A DNA stretch of 7,669 bases from Actinomycetes bacterium (GTDB lineage Bacteria; Actinomycetota; Acidimicrobiia; Acidimicrobiales; RAAP-2): the NCBI GenBank assembly GCA_021787255.1, contig JAJYMD010000277.1:1-7669 (forward strand). The letters are read 5' to 3'. Under the pieces are notes generated by a model, which saw nothing but the letters and a program-made list of their open reading frames with translations, was not told the origin of the DNA and did not search any database. Positions 1 to 6,362 of this stretch are shown here, piece by piece. Numbering within the stretch: the first letter of the stretch is position 1; each line of letters begins with the position of its first letter. The translations under genes were made by a program, and so were the position numbers.

Positions 1-84
1 TCCGCGACACTTGGGCCGAACAAGGGCCTCTGGACGCAGCCGGTGGTGAGGAAGCTCCACCTGGAGGGTCAGTACCGAGACTGA
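1..84 (+). CDS. 3' end of an upstream gene (27 codons), product unknown
   Basis: Frame 1 is open from the window edge and ends at TGA 82-84, giving a tail that reads ...GLWTQPVVRKLHLEGQYRD. The codons look coding (G/C at most third positions). In CUT2 operons the gene just before the ATPase is often the periplasmic or lipoprotein substrate-binding protein, so that is the first guess; a sugar isomerase, kinase or other catabolic enzyme is equally allowed. The fragment is too short to show any family motif. The stop codon lies inside the first copy of a 14-bp repeat (76-89). The distance to the next gene's preferred start (175) is 90 bases, so co-transcription is possible but not shown. Confidence 0.5.
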   Translation, partial: SATLGPNKGLWTQPVVRKLHLEGQYRD

Positions 85-123
85 ACCATCGAGACTGAAC
101 CATCTCCATCGAGACTGAACCAT
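76..123. repeat. Three exact copies of a 14-bp direct repeat
   Basis: The unit CGAGACTGAACCAT occurs at 76-89, 90-103 and 110-123. The first two copies are directly adjacent; the third follows a 6-base spacer, CTCCAT, which itself ends like the repeat (CCAT). The first copy carries the stop codon of the upstream gene (TGA 82-84). The TGA in the other copies (96-98 and 116-118) falls in the other two forward frames, so the block stops all three + frames. The array probably arose by local slippage or duplication of the gene end. A regulator-binding role is possible but nothing in the sequence proves it. Confidence 0.9.
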
Positions 124-174
124 GTCCCGCGGTGCATGGGAACCAGGTCGGGGGACTGGGAGACGTCGGGCCAC

Positions 175-1677
175 ATGCTGGAACTGAAGTCGATCTCGAA
201 GTCGTACGGCCCGGTCCGGGTGCTCGACGGCGTGGACCTCACCCTGCGCGAAGGGGAGGTCCACGCCGTCTTGGGCGAGAACGGCGCGGGCAAGTCGACG
301 CTGATGCGCGTTGCCGCCGGCCTGGTCCGCCCCGACGCAGGTTCGGTCTTGCTCACAGGCGAAAGACTTCGGGAGGGCACAAGGAGGGCGTTTCGCTCGG
401 CAGGAGTCGAGATCGTGACTCAAGAGCTCACGTCGGTGCCCGCGCGCAGCGTTCTCGAGAACGTGTTCCTCGGGGAGCCCGTCGCTGCCGTCGGGACCCT
501 GCGTCGATCGGCGGCGGCGGCTCGTTTCCAGGAGGTGTGCGAGGATGCCGGCCTCCAGCTCCCACCCGACGTGACCGTGCGGGAGCTGTCGATCGCGGAC
601 CAGCAGATCTTGGAGATCCTTCGGTCCCTCATCCGCCGCCGGAAGGTGCTCATCCTCGACGAGCCGACCTCCTCGCTCGACGAGGAGCGGGCGAGGAGAC
701 TTCTGGCATTGCTCCAGCATCTGGCGAGTGCCGGGGTCGCCGTTGCCATGGTCTCTCACCACCTTCACGAGGTGATGGCAACGGCGACCACCGTGTCGGT
801 CCTACGTGACGGACGGCTGGTCAGCACCGGGCCGGCAGGTTCCGAAACCGAGCAGACCTTGATCCAGAAGATGGTGGGACGTCCGCTGCAGCTCACCTTC
901 GCCGAGAAACGACCGCCTCCTCCAGGTGCTCCGATCGTCCTCCAGGCGACTGGCGTGCGCCGATCGCCGGTGGTGAACGGCGTCGACCTGTGCGTTCGCG
1001 CTGGGGAGATCGTGGGCTTGGCCGGCCTCGTCGGTGCTGGGCGCTCGGAGCTCGCTCGCTGTCTCGTCGGCGCGGACCGTCGGGACCGAGGGGAGGTCCG
1101 AGTGGGGGACGTGCTGCTCCCACCTCGCGCGGGTCCGCGATTCGCTCGCAACGCCGGCCTTGTCATGGTGCCAGAAGATCGCAAGCTCGGGGGCCTCGTG
1201 CTCGCCAGGTCCGTCGCAGAGAACTTCGACTTGAACCAGCCACGCCGTCTCGGCTGGGCTGGCTTCGCCCTCCCGAAGACCTTGGCGGACGCCGCGCGAG
1301 AGTGGATCGAGCGTTCCGACATTCGTCCCGCGGATCCAAAGGCCGTGGTGCGACAGCTATCGGGGGGCAACCAGCAGAAGGTCCTGCTCTCCAAGTGGCT
1401 CGCGTGCAATCCGAAGGTCCTGATCGCAGACGAGCCCACGCGAGGTGTGGACGTCGGTGCGAAGGTCGCGATCCACACCGTTCTGGCCGAGACTGCGGCC
1501 CGTGGGGTCGGGATCCTCCTCATCTCCTCCGAGCTCGAGGAGCTCATCGGCCTCGCGCACAGGATCGTCGTGTTCCGTCAAGGCTCGGTCGTGGCGGAGT
1601 TCGAAGGAGACGAGATCGAGCAAGGGCGCGTGATCGCCGCCGCCTTCGGTGCCACGCGCGCGGGGATCGGTTCATGA
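175..1677 (+). CDS. CUT2-family sugar-type ABC importer, double-cassette ATP-binding protein (RbsA-like)
   Basis: A 500-aa cytoplasmic ATPase that would energise the permease encoded next to it. It has two fused ABC domains, the usual 500-aa size and layout of RbsA/XylG/RhaT-type proteins. The N-terminal cassette shows Walker A GENGAGKST (34-42), Q-loop Q83, a divergent signature LSIADQQ (138-144), Walker B ending D162-E163, and switch histidine H195. The C-terminal cassette has a degenerate Walker A, GLVGAGRSE (284-292, Arg where Lys is expected), a full signature LSGGNQQ (395-401), Walker B D419-E420, and ISSELEE in place of the H-loop. In this family that pattern implies one competent and one degenerate ATP site. 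An in-frame ATG at 136 lacks a ribosome-binding site and adds 13 residues foreign to the family; the ATG at 175 (MLELKSISKSYG) matches the usual start and has GGGAG at 158-162. The substrate cannot be read from the ATPase. Its stop overlaps the permease start. Confidence 0.93.
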   Translation: MLELKSISKSYGPVRVLDGVDLTLREGEVHAVLGENGAGKSTLMRVAAGLVRPDAGSVLLTGERLREGTRRAFRSAGVEIVTQELTSVPARSVLENVFLGEPVAAVGTLRRSAAAARFQEVCEDAGLQLPPDVTVRELSIADQQILEILRSLIRRRKVLILDEPTSSLDEERARRLLALLQHLASAGVAVAMVSHHLHEVMATATTVSVLRDGRLVSTGPAGSETEQTLIQKMVGRPLQLTFAEKRPPPPGAPIVLQATGVRRSPVVNGVDLCVRAGEIVGLAGLVGAGRSELARCLVGADRRDRGEVRVGDVLLPPRAGPRFARNAGLVMVPEDRKLGGLVLARSVAENFDLNQPRRLGWAGFALPKTLADAAREWIERSDIRPADPKAVVRQLSGGNQQKVLLSKWLACNPKVLIADEPTRGVDVGAKVAIHTVLAETAARGVGILLISSELEELIGLAHRIVVFRQGSVVAEFEGDEIEQGRVIAAAFGATRAGIGS

Positions 1678-2657
1678 CCGTCGATCGGCACGCGCTGGTC
1701 CCTGGCGTCGTGGAGACGGCCGGTACGAGCCGCCGCCGGGTGTCGGCACGGGACTTCGGGATCGTGGTCTTCGTCATCGCGATCGTCGTCGCACTGTCGA
1801 TCGACTCGTCGTCGTTCCGCACGTTCGGCAACGTGGCGAACATGTTCAACCAGATGAGCTGGGAGGGGATCGGCGCCTGCGGAGCGACGATGACGATCAT
1901 CTCTGGCGGGTTCGACCTCTCCCAGGGGTCGGTCTACGCCTTCTGCGGGATCGTCGCGGTGATGCTCTCGACCTCGATCGGATGGCTGGGCGCGTTCGTC
2001 GTCGCGGTCGCGGTGGGATTCGCCGTGGGTGCGGGGAACGGAGGTGTGATCACCTTCGGCCGAGTCAACAGCTTCATCGCCACGCTGGCGTCGAGCTATG
2101 TGATCCTTGGGCTCGCAACCGTCGTGACCGGAGGGAACGTCGCGTCCACCAGTGCAGCCAACTTCATGGTGATGAACAACGTGTACGGCGGCATCTCCGT
2201 GGCCGCATGGTGCTTCGTCGGCGTCGCGATCGTGACGGGGATCGTCCTCGCCTACACGAGGTTCGGACGGGGCCTCTACGCGATCGGCGGGAATGCCGAA
2301 GCAGCCCGGCTCTCCGGGGTCTCGATCTGGCTCTACCGAGTTCTCGTGTTCGGCATCAGCGGGGCGTGCGCAGCGCTGGCCGGGGTGATCGGGGCGTCGC
2401 AAGCAGGCTCGGCGGACGCGACGATGGGATCGACCCTCGCACTGACGGCGATCGCCGCGACCGTGGTCGGAGGCACGAGCATCATGGGCGGGGAAGGCGC
2501 GATCTGGCGCGCAGTCGTGGGGACGGTCATCATCGAGCTGATCAACAACGGCTTCGTGTTGCTCGACATGAACCCCGTGTACGAGGACATCGTGTTCGGC
2601 GGGCTCATCCTGGTCGCCGTCGGTCTGGACCAATTGCTCCGTCGCCGGGCGACGTAG
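1674..2657 (+). CDS. CUT2-family ABC importer permease (RbsC-like)
   Basis: A 327-aa polytopic inner-membrane protein forming the translocation channel, probably as a homodimer since no second permease is visible. After a short cytoplasmic N-terminus, hydrophobic segments begin near residue 28 (FGIVVFVIAIVVALSI) and continue through the protein, about 8-10 helices by eye. Family motifs are GGFDLSQGS (78-86, the GGIDLSVGS-like motif), VNSFIATLAS (131-140), FGRGLYAIGGNAEAARLSG (197-215, the cytoplasmic loop expected to contact the ATPase) and VVGGTSIMGGEGAIW (264-278), with the typical ending of a long hydrophobic helix plus LDQLLRRR. The start ATG at 1674 overlaps the ATPase stop in an ATGA junction and has no good ribosome-binding site of its own, so translation is probably coupled. 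Length and motifs look intact. Ribose, xylose, rhamnose or autoinducer-2 import are known roles in the family; the substrate here is not determined. Confidence 0.93.
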   Translation: MTVDRHALVPGVVETAGTSRRRVSARDFGIVVFVIAIVVALSIDSSSFRTFGNVANMFNQMSWEGIGACGATMTIISGGFDLSQGSVYAFCGIVAVMLSTSIGWLGAFVVAVAVGFAVGAGNGGVITFGRVNSFIATLASSYVILGLATVVTGGNVASTSAANFMVMNNVYGGISVAAWCFVGVAIVTGIVLAYTRFGRGLYAIGGNAEAARLSGVSIWLYRVLVFGISGACAALAGVIGASQAGSADATMGSTLALTAIAATVVGGTSIMGGEGAIWRAVVGTVIIELINNGFVLLDMNPVYEDIVFGGLILVAVGLDQLLRRRAT

Positions 2658-2662
2658 CTTCG

Positions 2663-2668
2663 AGGAGG
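2663..2668 (+). promoter_or_regulatory. Strong ribosome-binding site deciding the GTG start of putA
   Basis: AGGAGG, within a longer purine run at 2662-2672, ends 8 bases before GTG 2677. It lies in the 19-base gap after the permease stop (TAG 2655-2657). It fixes the putA start at a GTG and suggests efficient independent initiation on a shared transcript. Confidence 0.85.
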
Positions 2669-2676
2669 GAGGCAAG

Positions 2677-5600
2677 GTGCCCGACGACGCTTCGCGCCCG
2701 AGGGCAGATGGTGAGCGCAACGCATCGCTGAGCGAGCACGACGAACGCCTCTGCGCCCAGGCGGAGGAGCTGGCGACGAGCCTGCTGCAGGAGGCGTTGG
2801 CGTCGATCGACGGAGCCGAGCGCCGCCGCCGTGCGCGTGTCGCAAGGCTCGTCGACGACGAGGACAGCCGCGAGCTCCTCTTGGCGTTGACCGACCAAGT
2901 CCTGCGGATCGGCACACGTCGCCGTGCGGCGTCCCGATTGGAGGAGCTGCTCGCCGCCCACCGGGCGCCCGCGATGGCCGGTCCCCTCGATCGGGTCGCG
3001 CTCTTTCTCGCGAGACGAGCGGCACGCGTGGTCCCGGACCTCACGGTGCGGCTCGTCACGGCGAGGCTGCGCCACGAGCTGGAGACCCTCGTCCTCCCGG
3101 CGGAGCCGCGACCCCTGAGCCGTCACCTCCAGCGCCGACGCCGCGAGGGAATGCGCTGCAATGTGAACCTTCTCGGGGAGGCCGTGCTGGGCGAAGGCCA
3201 GGCCGCACGGCGGAGCCGGATGATCCAGGCGCTCGTCGAGTTGCCAGATGTCGAGTGCGTCTCGGTGAAGCTGTCGGCGCTCGACTCCCAGTTGGACGTG
3301 CTCTCCTACGACCAGAGCCGGGAACGGGTGCTCACCCGGCTTCGGCCACTCGTGGAGGCAGCGGCACGCCACCGGCCGGTGAAGCTCGTCAACCTGGACA
3401 TGGAGGAGTACCGAGACCTCCACATCACGGTGGACACCTTCTTGGCACTCGGTGAAGAGCCCGAGCTGCTCGACGTCACCATCGGGGTCGCGATCCAGGC
3501 CTACCTTCCCGACTCCGTCGGAGTGCTCGAGCAGATCTGCGCCTCGGCGCGCAAGCGTCGTGACGCTGGCGGCGCCCCGCTGCGCGTCCGCCTGGTGAAG
3601 GGTGCCAACCTCGCGATGGAACGCGTCGAGGCGGAGCTGCGAGGCTGGCCACTGGCTCCCTTCGAGAGCAAGGAGCTCGTCGACGCGAACTACAAGAGGT
3701 TGCTCGACATCGCCCTGGCTGCTGAGAACGCCGGTGCACTGAAGGTCGGCGTCGCGAGCCACAACCTGTTCGACGTCGCGTGGGCCATCGTGGTCGGTCG
3801 GGAGCGTGGCGGCGACCGTGTCGAGATCGAGATGCTCGAAGGGATGGCGAGCCCCGAGGCAAAGGCGGTGGCGCGCGTCACCGGAGGCGTGCTCGTGTAC
3901 CTGCCCGTCGTCGAGCGCGGCGATTTCGAGTCCGCAGTCGCGTACCTCGTGCGCCGCTTCGACGAGAACACCGCTCCGGAGAATTTCCTCGCGCGCCTGG
4001 CTTCGCTGCGGCCAGGGTCCGATGCGTGGGAGGACCAGCGCCTTCGATTTCGCGCTGCCGTGGCGCACCGTCACGACCCTGCGCCTCCGTCGCGCCGGGT
4101 GACGGCGGCCGTGGCTCGACGAGAGGGAAGCGAGGTGTCGGGGTTCTCCAACGCTGCGGACACCGATTTCTCCGTCGTCTACAACCGGTCCGCGGTGCTC
4201 GACGCGCTCGCGAAGCTGAGGCAACCGCTGAGGAGTCCAGTGGCCGCGATCGTCGGTGCCGAGCGCGTCGAGGTACCCGCAGAGGGTATCGGCCGTGACC
4301 CCTCTCATCCCGAGGTCGAGTGGTACCGCTACGTCACCTCCACGCCCGAGACGGTCGAGCGGGCGGTGGCCGTCGCGCGGCGCGCCGGCAGTTCGTGGGC
4401 GGCGACGCCGGTGGCCGAACGCCGGCGGATCCTTCGAGCGGTCGCCGAGCGGATGGAGGCGGACAGGTTCCGGACGATCGCGACGATGGTCCGAGACGCG
4501 GGGAAGATCGTGCGTGAGGCGGACTCCGAGGTCTCCGAGGCCGTCGACGACGCCCGCTACTACGCAGAGCTCGCTGTCGAGCTCCCCACGCATTTCGGTC
4601 CGCACGGGACCTTCGAGCCCTACGGCGTGGTCGTGGTGGCGCCCCCGTGGAATTTCCCGTACGCGATCCCAGCAGGGGGGGTGCTGGCAGCGCTCGCCGC
4701 GGGGAACGCGGTCATCTTGAAACCCGCGCCCGAGACGGTGCTCACCGGCGCGCTCCTGGTCTCCCAGTGCCACGAAGCTGGTGTCCCAGCGGAGGTCCTG
4801 CAGTTCGTCCCGTGCGCGGACGACGACGCGGGTCGTCGGTTGGTGACGCACCCGGACGTCGGTGCCGTCGTGCTGACGGGAGCCTTCGACACGGCGCGCA
4901 CGTTCTTGCAGTGGCGGCCCGACATGGGGTTGCACGCAGAGACGAGCGGCAAGAACGCGTACGTGGTGAGCGCGGCGGCCGACCAGGAAGACGCCGTCCG
5001 GGACCTCGTCCACTCGGCGTTCTCGCACGCCGGCCAGAAGTGCTCGGCGGCGAGCCTCGCGATCGTGGAGGCGCCGGTCTACGACGACCAGCGTTTCCGC
5101 CAGCGGCTTGCCGATGCCGTGGCGAGCCTGCGGGTCGGTCCCGCAGAGGACCCGGCGACGGCGGTGGGACCGTTGATCAGGCCGCCGGCGGGACCGCTGC
5201 GTCGAGCCCTCACCACCCTCACACCCGGTGAGGAGTGGCTGGTCGAGCCGCGTCAGAAGCCCGAGAACCCACAGCTTTGGTCCCCGGGGGTGAAGCTCGG
5301 CGTCGCGCCGACAAGCTTCTTCCACCTGACCGAGTGCTTCGGGCCGGTGCTGGGCGTGATGCGTGCGAAGGACCTCGAAGAGGCGGTGCGCCTCCAGAAC
5401 GGCACGCAGTACGGTCTGACCGGCGGCCTCGCCAGCCTGGACGAACGAGAGGTTCGTTTCTGGGAACGCCACGTCCAGGTGGGCAACGCCTACGTCAACC
5501 GGCACATCACCGGCGCCATCGTTCGCCGGCAACCCTTCGGCGGTTGGAAGCGCTCGTCGGTGGGGTCCGATGCGAAGGCGGGTGGCCCGAACTACGTCGC

Positions 5601-6210
5601 CAGCTTCGGGCGCTGGCAGCGCAGCTCAGGTGCTCCCCTGGAGCTGGCCTTCGAGCTGGAAGCGGTCCGGGTCGCTGCAGATCGCCTGCTACGAGGTGTC
5701 GACGAGAGCGGGTTGGCGGCGGAGAGCAACGTCTTTCGCCTGGCGCCGCTTCGGCGCGCGGTGCTGCGTCTGGGCACGGCGCCCGACGCCCAGGTGCTCG
5801 AGCTGTCACTGCTCGTCGCTGGCCACCTCGGTGTCGACGTCGAGGTGTCGGCGCCACCGGAGGTGTCCGAGCGCTTGGCCGGGGCGGTTCGACAGGAGTC
5901 CGACGAGGAGTTCGTAAGGAGGATGCACGCGCAACGACCGGAACGGGTCCGACTGGTCGGCTGCACACCGCAGCTGCGGCTGGCTCTGCTCGACGCATGC
6001 TTGGAGCTGGACGTCGAGCCACTGGTCGCGCTCGGACGCTACGAGATGCTGCGGTGGGCGCACGAGAAGGCCATCAGCACCACCCGTCACCGGCACGGCA
6101 ACGTCCTGCGGTCGGCATCGGCGAGCCGCCGGGACGACTCGCGACCTGGCAGGGTCGATCTTGCCGGGGGGCGTGAGGGTGCTCATTCGCCGACCCGCAG
6201 CGGGCATTGA
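2677..6210 (+). CDS. putA: Bifunctional proline dehydrogenase / L-glutamate-gamma-semialdehyde dehydrogenase (PutA)
   Basis: A 1177-aa enzyme that oxidises L-proline to pyrroline-5-carboxylate with FAD, passing electrons to membrane quinone, and then oxidises the hydrolysed semialdehyde to glutamate with NAD+. An alpha-helical arm (1 to about 160) leads into NVNLLGEAVLGE (162-173) and the proline dehydrogenase barrel (about 160-445), with K198, D241, R305, K308, Y408, R426, R427 and E430 matching the flavin- and proline-site residues known from E. coli PutA. A linker follows (about 446-560), then the aldehyde dehydrogenase: N659 in PPWNFPYA, general base E755, nucleophile C789 in GQKCSAAS, and E886-F888 in ECFGP. 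The 34-residue gap E755-C789 and 97-residue gap C789-E886 equal those of classic aldehyde dehydrogenases. ITGAIVRRQPFGGWKRSSVG (944-963) closes the active region, and a C-terminal domain (about 985-1145) follows. There is no N-terminal ribbon-helix-helix, so it should not repress its own gene as enterobacterial PutA does. The last 35 or so residues are a polar tail. It starts 19 bases after the permease gene, probably in the same operon. Confidence 0.97.
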   Translation: MPDDASRPRADGERNASLSEHDERLCAQAEELATSLLQEALASIDGAERRRRARVARLVDDEDSRELLLALTDQVLRIGTRRRAASRLEELLAAHRAPAMAGPLDRVALFLARRAARVVPDLTVRLVTARLRHELETLVLPAEPRPLSRHLQRRRREGMRCNVNLLGEAVLGEGQAARRSRMIQALVELPDVECVSVKLSALDSQLDVLSYDQSRERVLTRLRPLVEAAARHRPVKLVNLDMEEYRDLHITVDTFLALGEEPELLDVTIGVAIQAYLPDSVGVLEQICASARKRRDAGGAPLRVRLVKGANLAMERVEAELRGWPLAPFESKELVDANYKRLLDIALAAENAGALKVGVASHNLFDVAWAIVVGRERGGDRVEIEMLEGMASPEAKAVARVTGGVLVYLPVVERGDFESAVAYLVRRFDENTAPENFLARLASLRPGSDAWEDQRLRFRAAVAHRHDPAPPSRRVTAAVARREGSEVSGFSNAADTDFSVVYNRSAVLDALAKLRQPLRSPVAAIVGAERVEVPAEGIGRDPSHPEVEWYRYVTSTPETVERAVAVARRAGSSWAATPVAERRRILRAVAERMEADRFRTIATMVRDAGKIVREADSEVSEAVDDARYYAELAVELPTHFGPHGTFEPYGVVVVAPPWNFPYAIPAGGVLAALAAGNAVILKPAPETVLTGALLVSQCHEAGVPAEVLQFVPCADDDAGRRLVTHPDVGAVVLTGAFDTARTFLQWRPDMGLHAETSGKNAYVVSAAADQEDAVRDLVHSAFSHAGQKCSAASLAIVEAPVYDDQRFRQRLADAVASLRVGPAEDPATAVGPLIRPPAGPLRRALTTLTPGEEWLVEPRQKPENPQLWSPGVKLGVAPTSFFHLTECFGPVLGVMRAKDLEEAVRLQNGTQYGLTGGLASLDEREVRFWERHVQVGNAYVNRHITGAIVRRQPFGGWKRSSVGSDAKAGGPNYVASFGRWQRSSGAPLELAFELEAVRVAADRLLRGVDESGLAAESNVFRLAPLRRAVLRLGTAPDAQVLELSLLVAGHLGVDVEVSAPPEVSERLAGAVRQESDEEFVRRMHAQRPERVRLVGCTPQLRLALLDACLELDVEPLVALGRYEMLRWAHEKAISTTRHRHGNVLRSASASRRDDSRPGRVDLAGGREGAHSPTRSGH

Positions 6211-6222
6211 GCCGGTTGGCAT

Positions 6223-6243
6223 CATGGAGAAGGCATGGAGAAG
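6223..6243. repeat. Short 10-bp direct repeat in the gap after putA
   Basis: CATGGAGAAG occurs at 6223-6232 and again at 6234-6243, separated by one base (period 11). It lies in the 152-base gap between putA and the glycine-rich gene, which shows no supportable gene and no stem-loop plus T-run that would be called a terminator. The repeat may be a regulator half-site pair or plain slippage; nothing distinguishes these. Confidence 0.55.
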
Positions 6244-6349
6244 ATCGCGTAGCTCGGCGCCGCGAAGCATCCGCTGGCGAGCGCGACCATGGCCCTCCAG
6301 CCGTTCGCCGGCGCGTTCCTCGTGGTTCTCGGCTTTGAGGATGCCACTC

Positions 6350-6354
6350 AGGAG
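6350..6354 (+). promoter_or_regulatory. Ribosome-binding site favouring a TTG start for the glycine-rich gene
   Basis: AGGAG ends 8 bases before TTG 6363 but 17 bases before the in-frame ATG at 6372. Standard spacing therefore favours the TTG start; the two choices differ by only three residues, outside the hydrophobic core of the signal peptide. Confidence 0.6.
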
Positions 6355-6362
6355 TTGGTAGT

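Noticed and set aside
122..187. A 21-codon open frame starting at the end of the third 14-bp repeat and overlapping the ATPase start
   Set aside because: It could be a leader peptide because it ends (TGA 185-187) just past the ATPase ATG, but it has no ribosome-binding site and an arginine/glycine-rich composition typical of chance frames.
1578..3059. A 493-codon minus-strand open frame across the permease
   Set aside because: Low-complexity, Arg/Asp/His-rich translation with no recognisable motifs, antisense to the permease and the start of putA.
2605..5532. A 975-codon open frame on the minus strand opposite putA
   Set aside because: It lies wholly antisense to the well-supported putA gene, has no family motif, and is the expected by-product of G/C-biased third positions in a G+C-rich gene.
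6224..6361. Small + strand open frame in the gap after putA
   Set aside because: No ribosome-binding site at good spacing, Arg/Ser/Trp-rich translation without any hydrophobic pattern or motif; looks like non-coding G+C-rich DNA.
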